Shown: one piece after another, positions 50,613-59,011 of the stretch | Numbering within the stretch: position 1 is the first letter of the stretch | Layout of the letters: every line of letters begins with the position of its first letter | Assembly (NCBI RefSeq): GCF_021390435.2 | Contig: NZ_JAJVCN010000002.1 | Coordinates: 868,001 to 932,000 of the forward strand | Reading direction: 5' to 3' | Source: Kibdelosporangium philippinense | Lineage (GTDB): Bacteria > Actinomycetota > Actinomycetes > Mycobacteriales > Pseudonocardiaceae | Length of the DNA stretch: 64,000 bases | Translations under genes and position numbers: made by a program | The notes under the pieces: generated by a model | Database searches by the model: none | The model's input: the letters and a program-made list of their open reading frames with translations, nothing else | What the model was told of the DNA's origin: nothing

Positions 50613-50894
50613 ATGCCACGTAGCCTCAAAAAGGGCCCGTTCGTTGACGACCACCTGCTCAAGAAGGTCGACGCGCTGAACGAGTCCGGCAAGAAGACGG
50701 TGATCAAGACCTGGTCTCGCCGGTCAACGATCATTCCGGACATGCTGGGACACACGATCGCGGTGCACGACGGCCGCAAGCACGTCCCGGTGTTCGTCTC
50801 GGAGGCCATGGTCGGGCACAAGCTGGGCGAATTCGCCCCGACCCGCACCTTCAAGGGCCACATCAAGGACGACCGGAAGTCCCGCCGCCGCTGA
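50613..50894 (+). CDS. rpsS: 30S ribosomal protein S19
   Basis: 93 residues (MPRSLKKGPFVDDHLLKKV), head protein of the small subunit. AGGAAGGGAG precedes the start. Standard length. Confidence 0.98.
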   Translation: MPRSLKKGPFVDDHLLKKVDALNESGKKTVIKTWSRRSTIIPDMLGHTIAVHDGRKHVPVFVSEAMVGHKLGEFAPTRTFKGHIKDDRKSRRR

Positions 50895-50935
50895 GCGGCG
50901 CGCCTAGAACACGAACCAGCAAGGGGTAAGCAGCG

Positions 50936-51373
50936 ATGAACGCCCGTGACGAAGCCGCGGTGGAGGAACTTCCTACCGCCGTGGCTCGGGCTCGCTACGT
51001 GCGGACCACGCCGATGAAGGCGCGCCGCATCGTCGAGCTCATCAAGGGACGTAACGCCAGCGAGGCCCTGGCCGTGCTCCAGTTCGCGCCGCAGGCCGCA
51101 AGCGGTCCGGTCGCGAAGGTGCTCGCCAGTGCCATGGCAAACGCCGAGAACAACCAGAGCCTCGACCCGGAGACCCTCTGGGTGAGCAAGGCGTATGTGG
51201 ACGAGGGCCCGACCCTCAAGCGGTTCCGCCCTCGGGCGCAGGGCCGTGCGTACCGCATCCGCAAGCGCACCAGCCACATCACGGTCGAGGTCGTTTCGCG
51301 TCCGAAGCCGGAGGCTGCTCGCAAGCCCGGCCGCAAGGCCGCGAAGACCAGTGAGAAGGGAAGTGCCAGCTAG
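50936..51373 (+). CDS. rplV: 50S ribosomal protein L22
   Basis: 145 residues from ATG 50936. The tunnel-lining hairpin PTLKRFRPRAQGRAYRIRKRTSHITV is normal. A Lys/Ala-rich tail (RKPGRKAAKTSEKGSAS) extends the usual core. Its stop overlaps the rpsC GTG by one base. Confidence 0.97.
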   Translation: MNARDEAAVEELPTAVARARYVRTTPMKARRIVELIKGRNASEALAVLQFAPQAASGPVAKVLASAMANAENNQSLDPETLWVSKAYVDEGPTLKRFRPRAQGRAYRIRKRTSHITVEVVSRPKPEAARKPGRKAAKTSEKGSAS

Positions 51374-52200
51374 TGGGTCAGAAGATCAACCCGCACGGCT
51401 TCCGCCTGGGTATCACCACTGACTGGAAGTCCCGCTGGTACGCGGACAAGCAGTACGCGGAGTACGTGGCGGAAGACGTCAAGATCCGGAAGCTGCTGTC
51501 CAAGGGCATGGAGCGCGCCGGTATCTCCAAGGTGGAGATCGAGCGGACCCGTGACCGCGTCCGGGTGGACATCCACACCGCGCGTCCGGGCATCGTGATC
51601 GGCCGCCGTGGAGCCGAGGCCGACCGTATCCGGGGTGAGCTGGAGAAGCTCACCCGCAAGCAGGTCCAGCTGAACATCCTCGAGGTCAAGAACCCCGAGT
51701 CGGACGCTCAGCTGGTCGCGCAGGCTGTCGCCGAGCAGCTGTCCAACCGTGTGGCCTTCCGCCGCGCGATGCGTAAGGCCATTCAGTCGGCCATGCGCTC
51801 GCCGCAGGTCAAGGGCATCCGGGTGCAGTGTGGTGGCCGTCTCGGCGGTGCCGAGATGTCCCGCTCGGAGCACTACCGCGAGGGTCGCGTCCCGCTGCAC
51901 ACGCTGCGCGCGGACATCGACTACGGCTTCTTCGAGGCCCGTACCACCTTCGGCCGTATCGGCGTGAAGGTCTGGATCTACAAGGGCGAGGTCGTCGGCG
52001 GTCGCCGCCAGCACGACGCCGCTCAGCAAGCCACGCAGGAGCGCGCTCCGCGTCGCGACCGTCCGAACCGGGCTCGCCGGTCCGGTGCCGCTGGCACCAC
52101 CGCGACGAGCACCGAGGCCGGGCGTGCGGCAGCCGAGGCAGCGCAGGCGCCGTCCGAAGCCCCCGCGGCTCCGGAGGCCAAGGCAAACGGGGAGGGCTGA
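51373..52200 (+). CDS. rpsC: 30S ribosomal protein S3
   Basis: 275 residues from GTG 51373 (MGQKINPHGFRLG). The KH domain (GIVIGRRGAEADRIRGEL) and C-terminal domain are complete, followed by an Arg/Ala/Pro-rich tail of about 60 residues typical of actinobacteria. S3 guards the mRNA entry channel. Confidence 0.98.
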   Translation: MGQKINPHGFRLGITTDWKSRWYADKQYAEYVAEDVKIRKLLSKGMERAGISKVEIERTRDRVRVDIHTARPGIVIGRRGAEADRIRGELEKLTRKQVQLNILEVKNPESDAQLVAQAVAEQLSNRVAFRRAMRKAIQSAMRSPQVKGIRVQCGGRLGGAEMSRSEHYREGRVPLHTLRADIDYGFFEARTTFGRIGVKVWIYKGEVVGGRRQHDAAQQATQERAPRRDRPNRARRSGAAGTTATSTEAGRAAAEAAQAPSEAPAAPEAKANGEG

Positions 52201-52203
52201 GCA

Positions 52204-52623
52204 GTGCTCATCCCACGCAAGGTCAAGCACCGCAAGCAGCACTCGCCGAAGCGCAGTGGTGCCGCCAAGGGTGGCACCAAGGTCAACTTCGGTGAGTACG
52301 GCATCCAGGCGCTCGAGCCTTCGTACGTGACCAACAGGCAGATCGAGTCCGCCCGTATCGCCATCAACCGGCACATCCGCCGTGGTGGCAAGGTCTGGAT
52401 CCCGATCTTCCCTGACCGTCCGCTGACCAAGAAGCCCGCCGAGACCCGCATGGGTTCCGGTAAGGGGTCGCCCGAGTACTGGGTGGTCAACGTCAAGCCG
52501 GGTCGCGTGCTGTTCGAGATGAGCTTCCCGAACGAGGCCGTGGCGCGTGAGGCACTGCGCCGTGCGATCCACAAGCTGCCGATGAAGTGCCGCATCGTGA
52601 CTCGTGAAGGTGGTGACTTCTGA
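52204..52623 (+). CDS. rplP: 50S ribosomal protein L16
   Basis: 139 residues from GTG 52204 (MLIPRKVKHRKQHSPKR). GGKVWIPIFPDRPLTKKPAETRMGSGKG is the conserved core near the A-site tRNA elbow. The stop overlaps the rpmC start as TGATG. Confidence 0.98.
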   Translation: MLIPRKVKHRKQHSPKRSGAAKGGTKVNFGEYGIQALEPSYVTNRQIESARIAINRHIRRGGKVWIPIFPDRPLTKKPAETRMGSGKGSPEYWVVNVKPGRVLFEMSFPNEAVAREALRRAIHKLPMKCRIVTREGGDF

Positions 52624-52871
52624 TGGCTGCTGGAGTGACCGCGACCGAGATGCGCGAGCTGACCGAGGAGGAGCTGGTGCTCCGCCTGCGCGAGGCCAAG
52701 GAGGAGCTGTTCAACCTCCGGTTCCAGATGGCCACCGGCCAGCTGGACAACAACCGCCGGCTGCGTACGGTCCGGCGGGACATCGCCAAGATCTACACAG
52801 TGATGCGGGAGCGCGAACTGGGCTTGTCGGCTTCCCCTGACGAGACAGTTACGAACGAAGGTGCCGCATGA
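52623..52871 (+). CDS. rpmC: 50S ribosomal protein L29
   Basis: 82 residues (MAAGVTATEMRELTEEELVLRL), two-helix protein near the tunnel exit; FNLRFQMATGQLDNNRRL is diagnostic. ATGA overlap with rpsQ. Confidence 0.97.
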   Translation: MAAGVTATEMRELTEEELVLRLREAKEELFNLRFQMATGQLDNNRRLRTVRRDIAKIYTVMRERELGLSASPDETVTNEGAA

Positions 52872-53149
52872 CCGAGCCAACCGTGAACGAGACTGAGGCC
52901 CGCGGTCGCCGCAAGGTCCGTGAGGGCTACGTCGTGTCCGACAAGATGGACAAGACCGTGGTCGTCCGCCTCGAGCAGAGCAAGAAGCACCCGCGGTACG
53001 CCAAGGTCATGCGCACCAACACCAAGGTGACCGCGCACGACGAGGAGAACACCGCCGGTGTCGGCGACCGTGTTCTGCTCATGGAGACCCGGCCGCTGTC
53101 GGCCACCAAGCGGTGGCGGCTGGTCGAGATCCTCGAGAAGGCCAAGTAA
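52868..53149 (+). CDS. rpsQ: 30S ribosomal protein S17
   Basis: 93 residues from ATG 52868. OB-fold segments GYVVSDKMDKTVVVRLEQ and ENTAGVGDRVLLMETRPLS are clear. It ends the S10 part of the cluster; a hairpin follows. Confidence 0.97.
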   Translation: MTEPTVNETEARGRRKVREGYVVSDKMDKTVVVRLEQSKKHPRYAKVMRTNTKVTAHDEENTAGVGDRVLLMETRPLSATKRWRLVEILEKAK

Positions 53150-53181
53150 CACAAGCATTAGCTCCTGCGGTTGGGGGCGGG

Positions 53182-53202
53182 CGATCCCCCGAAGGGGGGT
53201 CG
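53182..53202 (+). terminator. Hairpin between rpsQ and rplN
   Basis: CGATCCCCC-GAA-GGGGGGTCG, a 9-bp stem with one G-T pair, followed by GAAAATAA. It marks the S10/spc operon boundary and may attenuate read-through; the 120-base gap may also hold a promoter for rplN. Confidence 0.55.
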
Positions 53203-53270
53203 GAAAATAAACAGTGACCGCGCGTGTCAGGTCGGAAATCTGCCACGCCACAACGGGTCAGGGAGAGACA

Positions 53271-53639
53271 GTGATTCAGCAGGAGTCGCGGCTGCGCGTC
53301 GCCGACAACACCGGTGCCAAGGAGATCCTTTGCATCCGTGTTCTCGGCGGTTCGGGTCGGCGCTACGCGGGCATCGGCGACATCATCGTCGCCACCGTGA
53401 AGGACGCCATCCCGGGTGCCGGCGTGAAAAAGGGTGACGTCGTCAAGGCCGTCATCGTGCGCACCGCCAAGGAGCGCCGCCGTCCGGACGGTTCCTACAT
53501 CCGGTTCGACGAGAACGCCGCGGTGCTCATCAAGAACGACACCGAGCCGCGTGGCACCCGCATCTTCGGCCCGGTCGGCCGCGAGCTGCGGGACAAGAAG
53601 TTCATGAAGATCATTTCGTTGGCGCCGGAGGTGCTCTAG
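53271..53639 (+). CDS. rplN: 50S ribosomal protein L14
   Basis: 122 residues from GTG 53271 (MIQQESRLRVADNTGAKEI) behind GGGAGAG; the longer frame is rejected. L14 forms an inter-subunit bridge. Confidence 0.98.
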   Translation: MIQQESRLRVADNTGAKEILCIRVLGGSGRRYAGIGDIIVATVKDAIPGAGVKKGDVVKAVIVRTAKERRRPDGSYIRFDENAAVLIKNDTEPRGTRIFGPVGRELRDKKFMKIISLAPEVL

Positions 53640-53641
53640 TC

Positions 53642-53959
53642 ATGAAGGTGAAGAAAGGCGACACGGTCGTCGTCATCGCCGGCAAGGACAAGGGTGCCAA
53701 GGGCAAGGTCATCCAGGCCTACCCGAAGGACAACAAGGTCCTTGTCGAGGGCGTCAACCGGATCAAGAAGCACACCAAGATCACTCAGACCCAGCGTGGC
53801 GCGCAGTCCGGCGGGATCGTGACCCAGGAGGCACCGATCCACGTCTCCAACGTCATGGTCGTCGCCGACGGCAAGGCCGTCCGCGTCGGGTACGAGGTCA
53901 ACGACGAGGGCCGCAAGGTTCGCGTGGCCCGCGGCAAGGGCAACGGGAAGGAGATCTGA
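53642..53959 (+). CDS. rplX: 50S ribosomal protein L24
   Basis: 105 residues from ATG 53642. KOW motif VKKGDTVVVIAGKDKGAKGKV is present. Assembly initiator protein of the large subunit. Confidence 0.98.
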   Translation: MKVKKGDTVVVIAGKDKGAKGKVIQAYPKDNKVLVEGVNRIKKHTKITQTQRGAQSGGIVTQEAPIHVSNVMVVADGKAVRVGYEVNDEGRKVRVARGKGNGKEI

Positions 53960-53961
53960 TC

Positions 53962-54525
53962 ATGACTACCACTGAGAAGACCATCCCGCGGCTCAAGGCG
54001 CGGTACCGCTCGGAGATCGCCCCGGCTCTGCACAAGGACTTCTCCTACGAGAACGTCATGCAGATCCCCGGTGTCGTGAAGATCGTCGTGAACATGGGTG
54101 TCGGTGACGCCGCCCGTGACGGCAAGCTGATCGAGGGCGCGGTCCGCGACCTGGCCACCATCACCGGCCAGCGTCCGGAGGTTCGCAAGGCCCGCAAGTC
54201 CATCGCGCAGTTCAAGCTGCGTGAGGGCATGCCGATCGGTGCCCGCTGCACGCTGCGTGGCGACCGGATGTGGGAGTTCCTCGACCGTCTTCTGACGATC
54301 GCCCTCCCGCGTATCCGTGACTTCCGCGGTCTGTCGCCGAAGCAGTTCGACGGCAACGGCAACTACACGTTCGGTCTCAACGAGCAGTCGATGTTCCACG
54401 AGATCGACCCGGACGCGATCGACCGCCAGCGCGGCATGGACATCACGATCGTGACCACCGCCATCAACGACGACGAGGGCCGGGCGCTGCTCAAGCGCTT
54501 GGGCTTCCCGTTCCGGGAGAACTGA
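53962..54525 (+). CDS. rplE: 50S ribosomal protein L5
   Basis: 187 residues from ATG 53962. L5 binds 5S rRNA. Diagnostic segments: NVMQIPGVVKIVVNMGVGDA and LPRIRDFRGL. Starts two bases after rplX. Confidence 0.98.
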   Translation: MTTTEKTIPRLKARYRSEIAPALHKDFSYENVMQIPGVVKIVVNMGVGDAARDGKLIEGAVRDLATITGQRPEVRKARKSIAQFKLREGMPIGARCTLRGDRMWEFLDRLLTIALPRIRDFRGLSPKQFDGNGNYTFGLNEQSMFHEIDPDAIDRQRGMDITIVTTAINDDEGRALLKRLGFPFREN

Positions 54526-54528
54526 TCC

Positions 54529-54714
54529 ATGGCCAAGAAGGCGTTGATCCACAAGGCCGCGCAGAAGCCGAAGTTCAAGGTTCGCGGCTACACCCGCTGC
54601 CAGCGCTGCGGTCGTCCGCACTCGGTGTTCCGCAAGTTCGGCCTGTGCCGAATCTGCCTGCGCGAGATGGCGCACCGCGGCGAGCTGCCCGGCGTGAGCA
54701 AGTCCAGCTGGTAA
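54529..54714 (+). CDS. rpsN: 30S ribosomal protein S14, zinc-binding type
   Basis: 61 residues (MAKKALIHKAAQKPKFKVR). The short zinc form with CQRCGRP and CRICLRE holds two CxxC pairs. A zinc-free paralogue elsewhere in the genome is common in actinobacteria, but none is in this window. Confidence 0.98.
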   Translation: MAKKALIHKAAQKPKFKVRGYTRCQRCGRPHSVFRKFGLCRICLREMAHRGELPGVSKSSW

Positions 54715-54797
54715 AGGCGAACCCGCCTCTACCTCCCATTTCGCCGTAGGCCCCTTGTCAAGAGGGGAACCCCGGCGAGAAAGGTTGACAGGTCACC

Positions 54798-55196
54798 ATG
54801 ACGATGACCGACCCGATCGCAGACTTCTTGACCCGTCTGCGCAACGCGAACTCGGCGTACCACGACGAGGTCGTCCTGCCGCACTCGAAGATCAAGGCGA
54901 ACATCGCCGAGATCCTCAAGCGTGAGGGCTACATCGCGAGTTACCGCGCTGAGCAGGGTGAGAAGTGCAAGAACCTGGTCGTGGAGCTGAAGTACGGCCC
55001 CAACCGTGAGCGGAGCATCGCCGGCCTTCGCCGGATCTCCAAGCCGGGTCTGCGGGTGTACGCGAAGTCGACCAACCTTCCGAAGGTCCTCGGCGGCCTC
55101 GGCGTGGCGATCATCTCCACGTCGACCGGCCTCGTGACCGACCGGCAGGCCAACAAGCAGGGTGTGGGCGGGGAAGTCCTCGCCTACGTCTGGTAA
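54798..55196 (+). CDS. rpsH: 30S ribosomal protein S8
   Basis: 132 residues from ATG 54798 (MTMTDPIADFLTRLRN); an ATG two codons later is possible. S8 is the translational regulator of the spc operon in E. coli. The C-terminal STSTGLVTDRQANKQGVGGEVLAYVW is conserved. Confidence 0.98.
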   Translation: MTMTDPIADFLTRLRNANSAYHDEVVLPHSKIKANIAEILKREGYIASYRAEQGEKCKNLVVELKYGPNRERSIAGLRRISKPGLRVYAKSTNLPKVLGGLGVAIISTSTGLVTDRQANKQGVGGEVLAYVW

Positions 55197-55217
55197 CTGA
55201 AGGGGAGGAGAGAAGGC

Positions 55218-55757
55218 ATGTCCCGCATCGGAAAGCTGCCGATCACCGTCCCCTCAGGGGTCGACGTCAAGATCGACGGTCAGACGGTCAACGTCAAGGG
55301 GCCCAAGGGCACTCTGACGCACACCATTGTCGAGCCGATCACCCTTGAGCGCGCCGAGGACGGCACGCTCGAGGTGAAGCGGCCCAACGACGAGCGGCAG
55401 AACCGGGCCCTGCACGGCCTGACCCGCACGCTCGTGAACAACCTCGTCGTCGGCGTCACCGCGGGCTACGAGAAGAAGCTGGAGATCCACGGCGTCGGTT
55501 ACCGCGTCCAGCTCAAGGGTTCCGACCTGGAGTTCGCGCTCGGCTACAGCCACCCGATCAAGGTGGTCGCGCCGCAGGGGATCACTTTCACGGTCGAGAC
55601 GCCCACGCGGTTCTCGGTCAGCGGGATCGACAAGCAGCTCGTCGGTGAGGTCTCGGCCAACATCCGCAAGCTGCGCAAGCCCGACCCCTACAAGGGCAAG
55701 GGCGTCCGCTACGCGGGCGAGAAGATCCGCCGCAAGGTCGGAAAGACGGGTAAGTGA
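55218..55757 (+). CDS. rplF: 50S ribosomal protein L6
   Basis: 179 residues (MSRIGKLPITVPSGVDVKI). Two similar domains; the C-terminal RKPDPYKGKGVRYAGEKIRRK is diagnostic. The stop is followed one base later by the rplR ATG. Confidence 0.98.
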   Translation: MSRIGKLPITVPSGVDVKIDGQTVNVKGPKGTLTHTIVEPITLERAEDGTLEVKRPNDERQNRALHGLTRTLVNNLVVGVTAGYEKKLEIHGVGYRVQLKGSDLEFALGYSHPIKVVAPQGITFTVETPTRFSVSGIDKQLVGEVSANIRKLRKPDPYKGKGVRYAGEKIRRKVGKTGK

Positions 55758-55758
55758 C

Positions 55759-56160
55759 ATGAGCGAAGCGACAGTTACCAAGCGCAAGCCGGTCGGCAAG
55801 GACATCTCCACGCGCCGCCGTGTTGCCCGCACGCGTCGTCACTTCCGGCTCCGCAAGAAGATCAGCGGCACGCCGGCTCGTCCGCGCCTGGTCGTCAACC
55901 GGTCCTCGCGGCACATCGCCGTGCAGCTGATCGACGACCTTGCCGGGCTGACCATCGCGGCGGCGACCTCCTTCGAGGCCGACGTGCGTGCGCTGGACGG
56001 CGACAAGAAGGCCAAGGCCGCCAAGGTCGGCCAGCTGATCGCGGCCCGCGCCAAGGACAAGGGCGTCGACAAGGTCGTGTTCGACCGGGGTGGCTACGAC
56101 TACCACGGCCGGATCGCGGCGCTCGCCGACGCGGCCCGTGAGGCGGGGCTGGAGTTCTGA
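55759..56160 (+). CDS. rplR: 50S ribosomal protein L18
   Basis: 133 residues from ATG 55759 (MSEATVTKRKPVGKDISTRR). L18 binds 5S rRNA; core TPARPRLVVNRSSRHIAVQLID and YDYHGRIAALADAAREAGLEF. Confidence 0.98.
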   Translation: MSEATVTKRKPVGKDISTRRRVARTRRHFRLRKKISGTPARPRLVVNRSSRHIAVQLIDDLAGLTIAAATSFEADVRALDGDKKAKAAKVGQLIAARAKDKGVDKVVFDRGGYDYHGRIAALADAAREAGLEF

Positions 56161-56200
56161 TGAACCAGACCCGAGGAATCGAGAACGGAAGGAACGCCTG

Positions 56201-56845
56201 ATGCCGGGACGTACACGGCAGGGTGGCGGCTTCGGCGGTCAGCAGGGTGGTCAGGGCGGCAACGACCGCGGCGACCGCCGGGACCGCAGGGACCGTCGCG
56301 ACGGTGGCCGTGGCGGCGCGGCCCAGGAGAAGACCCCGCACCTCGAGCGCGTGGTTGCGATCAACCGCGTCGCCAAGGTCGTGAAGGGTGGTCGTCGCTT
56401 CAGCTTCACCGCTCTGGTGGTCGTCGGTGACGGCGACGGTCAGGTCGGTGTCGGCTACGGCAAGGCCAAGGAGGTGCCAGCCGCGATCGCCAAGGGCGTT
56501 GAGGAAGCCAAGAAGAACTTCTTCCGCGTTCCCCGTATCGCAGGCACCATCCCGCACCCGATCCAGGGCGAGGACGCCGCCGGCGTCGTGCTCCTGCGTC
56601 CGGCCAGCGCCGGTACCGGTGTCATCGCCGGTGGCCCGGTGCGCGCCGTGCTGGAGTGCGCGGGCGTTCACGATGTGCTGTCGAAGTCGCTCGGTAGCGA
56701 CAACGCCATCAACATCGTGCACGCGACCGTCGCCGCGCTGAAGGGCCTGCAGCGTCCGGAGGAGGTGGCCGCCCGCCGCGGTCTGCCGCTCGAGGACGTC
56801 GCTCCCGCCGCCATGCTGCGCGCTCGTGCACAGGCTGGAGCGTGA
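56201..56845 (+). CDS. rpsE: 30S ribosomal protein S5
   Basis: 214 residues from ATG 56201 (MPGRTRQGGGFGG). A Gly/Arg/Asp-rich extension of about 45 residues precedes the S5 domain (ERVVAINRVAKVVKGGRRFSF). S5 contributes to decoding fidelity. Confidence 0.98.
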   Translation: MPGRTRQGGGFGGQQGGQGGNDRGDRRDRRDRRDGGRGGAAQEKTPHLERVVAINRVAKVVKGGRRFSFTALVVVGDGDGQVGVGYGKAKEVPAAIAKGVEEAKKNFFRVPRIAGTIPHPIQGEDAAGVVLLRPASAGTGVIAGGPVRAVLECAGVHDVLSKSLGSDNAINIVHATVAALKGLQRPEEVAARRGLPLEDVAPAAMLRARAQAGA

Positions 56846-56846
56846 C

Positions 56847-57032
56847 ATGGCAAAGCTGCAGATCACCCAGGTCAAGAGCAAGATCGGCACCAAGCACAAC
56901 CACCGCGAGTCGCTGCGCACCCTCGGGCTGCGCAAGATCCGCCAGAGCGTGGTGCGTGACGACACCCCCCAGGTCCGCGGCCTGATCCACACGGTCCGCC
57001 ACCTGGTGGTCGTCGAGGAGGTCAACGACTGA
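56847..57032 (+). CDS. rpmD: 50S ribosomal protein L30
   Basis: 61 residues from ATG 56847 (MAKLQITQVKSKIGTKHNHRE). Starts one base after rpsE and overlaps the rplO start by one base. Confidence 0.97.
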   Translation: MAKLQITQVKSKIGTKHNHRESLRTLGLRKIRQSVVRDDTPQVRGLIHTVRHLVVVEEVND

Positions 57033-57475
57033 TGGCCATCAAACTCCATCACCTGCGCCCAGCGCCCGGTGCCAAGTCCGACAAGATCCGCGTCGGCCGT
57101 GGTGAAGGCTCGAAGGGCAAGACCGCTGGTCGCGGTACGAAGGGCACGAAGGCACGCAAGAACGTGCCCGCGCGCTTCGAAGGTGGGCAGATGCCCATCC
57201 ACATGCGGCTGCCGAAGCTCAAGGGCTTCAAGAACCGCTTCCGCGTGGAGTACCAGATCGTCAACGTCGGCGACCTGGCCTCGCTGTTCCCTGAGGGCGG
57301 CAAGGTCGGCGTGCTCGACCTGGTCGAGAAGGGCGCGGTCCGCAAGGGCCAGCTCGTCAAGGTCCTCGGTGACGGCGACGTCGCCGGTGTGAAGCTGGAC
57401 GTCACCGTCCACGCCTTCTCCGGCAGCGCCGTCGAGAAGATCACCGGTGCGGGCGGCACGATCAACAAGCTGTGA
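57032..57475 (+). CDS. rplO: 50S ribosomal protein L15
   Basis: 147 residues (MAIKLHHLRPAPGAKSDKIR). RGEGSKGKTAGRGTKGTKAR and ARFEGGQMPIHMRLPKLKGF are diagnostic. Last gene of the ribosomal run here; secY, which often follows directly, is separated by 3.8 kb of other genes. Confidence 0.98.
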   Translation: MAIKLHHLRPAPGAKSDKIRVGRGEGSKGKTAGRGTKGTKARKNVPARFEGGQMPIHMRLPKLKGFKNRFRVEYQIVNVGDLASLFPEGGKVGVLDLVEKGAVRKGQLVKVLGDGDVAGVKLDVTVHAFSGSAVEKITGAGGTINKL

Positions 57476-57489
57476 CGCCCCAGCGCTGA

Positions 57490-57526
57490 AAAAGGCCCGC
57501 CAGGTCTCCGACTTGGCGGGCCTTTT
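57490..57526 (+). terminator. Terminator of the ribosomal operon
   Basis: A 13-bp perfect stem (AAAAGGCCCGCCA with its complement ending in TTTT), loop of 11 bases, 14 bases after rplO. The run of T at the 3' arm makes it a classic intrinsic terminator. Confidence 0.92.
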
Positions 57527-57664
57527 GCTGTGTTGAACAGGGTTGGCCAGGGCGAGCCCTTGCCGTGCAACGAAAAGGGCTCGCCGGGATTCGTCCTGCC
57601 AGCCTTTTGCTTTGGGCTGAACCCGGTTGCCGCCTCACCGCACACCCCGCCAAGGTTGCGGGCC

Positions 57665-58075
57665 ATGGATCACTCGAACCGCGGCTGGCTGGTGAGTGCC
57701 GTGTTGTCGTTGCTGGCGGCCGTTTTACTCGCCCTCGCGGCATTTCTTCCGCTGTATGTCAGCTCGTCGAAGTTCGGCCCTGATGCGCCCGTCGTCGTCG
57801 TTGGCTGGCCGAGCGCGATCTATCCACAGCTGTTCGGTGTTGTTCTGGCATTGGCTGCCGGACTGCTTGCGTTCCGTCGCAACGGCGTGCTCTCGGTGGC
57901 GTCCGGCGCGTTCAACCTCGCGGTCGCGTGGATGTTGCTGACGCTGTACGCGGTGGCCAGCGACAAGGCCGACCTCGGGCCCGGTTTCTGGTGCTTGGTT
58001 GGCGGCGTCCTGCTGGCCGTCTGTGCCCCGCTCACGCGCATGAATACCCTGCTTGGCCGCTTGCCGCGCAGCTGA
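57665..58075 (+). CDS. Small membrane protein, family copy 1
   Basis: 136 residues from ATG 57665 (MDHSNRGWLVSAVLSLLAAVLLALAAFLPLYV). Four transmembrane helices. Shared family features: an N-terminal RW/RGW motif, PQLFGVVLALAAGLLAFRR after the second helix, and GPGFWCLVGG at the fourth. No known function. First of four tandem relatives between the ribosomal operon and idi. Confidence 0.75.
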   Translation: MDHSNRGWLVSAVLSLLAAVLLALAAFLPLYVSSSKFGPDAPVVVVGWPSAIYPQLFGVVLALAAGLLAFRRNGVLSVASGAFNLAVAWMLLTLYAVASDKADLGPGFWCLVGGVLLAVCAPLTRMNTLLGRLPRS

Positions 58076-58095
58076 TCGACGACCATGGTCACGCC

Positions 58096-58959
58096 ATGGA
58101 TCCTCGGAACGGCCGCTGGCACGCCAGCGCCGTGCTGTCTCTGCTCGCGGGCGTGCTCTTCGGTGTGGCGGTGTTCGTCCCGTTGGTCGTCGGTGACATC
58201 GGCGTCGTGCCATCCGGCCTGTTCGAGCCGGATATTTCGTTCGGCGTGAGTCTGACCGCCCTGGCCGGCGGTGGCACGGCTTTCCCGCAGTTGGCCGGGG
58301 TCCTGCTAGCTTTCGTCGCCGCGTTGGCCGCCGCGCTCTCGGCGCCGGGCAAGGGGCGTAAAGGCGGTGTCGTCCTGCTGGTCGGTTCGGCCGCGTTCAA
58401 CCTTGGGGTGGCGACGATCGTCGGTTCAGCCGTGATCAGGCTCCTGGACTACCCGGTCGATGGTCAGCCAGAGCCGGGCTCGGGTTTCTGGTGCCTGGTG
58501 GCGGGTCTGGTGCTGGCCATCGCCGCCGCTGTCGCCGTGCTGCCACCGGTTGCGATGGATCTCAGGGACCGCCGATGGGGCCTCGGCGCCACGCTCGCGT
58601 TGGTGGCAGCGGCATTGTTGGCGCTGGCGCCGATTGTGCCGCTGTCCCAGCCGGTGGAGCCGGTGGAATCGAACCCCTTCTGGGATCTCGGGTTTTCCCA
58701 CGTGTACCAGCAGCTGTTCGGCGCGGCTTTGACGTTGGCCGCCGGTCTGCTCGCAGTGACCCGCCGAACGCGCGGGATGATCCTGCTCGTCGCGGCGGTG
58801 GCGTTCAACGCCAGCATCACCGTGGAAACCGTGCAGACGCTGGTCATCCTCGACGGGCTGGGAATCAGGCTTGGTGTCTGGTGTGGGTTCGCCGGACTGC
58901 TCATCGCCCTCTTCGCCGCGATCGCCATCTCCCGCCGCAAACCTGTGCCCATAGCTTGA
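58096..58959 (+). CDS. Membrane protein, family copy 2 (internally duplicated)
   Basis: 287 residues from ATG 58096 (MDPRNGRWHASAVLSLLAGVLFGVAVFVPL). It carries two consecutive copies of the four-helix unit: GSGFWCLVAG ends the first, and MDLRDRRWGLGATLALVAAALLALAPIVPL starts the second, ending in LGVWCGFAGLL. Twenty bases separate it from copy 1. Function unknown. Confidence 0.75.
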   Translation: MDPRNGRWHASAVLSLLAGVLFGVAVFVPLVVGDIGVVPSGLFEPDISFGVSLTALAGGGTAFPQLAGVLLAFVAALAAALSAPGKGRKGGVVLLVGSAAFNLGVATIVGSAVIRLLDYPVDGQPEPGSGFWCLVAGLVLAIAAAVAVLPPVAMDLRDRRWGLGATLALVAAALLALAPIVPLSQPVEPVESNPFWDLGFSHVYQQLFGAALTLAAGLLAVTRRTRGMILLVAAVAFNASITVETVQTLVILDGLGIRLGVWCGFAGLLIALFAAIAISRRKPVPIA

Positions 58960-59011
58960 ATACGCTGGTTGGCCGCTTGTCGCCCAGTTGATCCGCAGCC
59001 AAGGTCTCGCC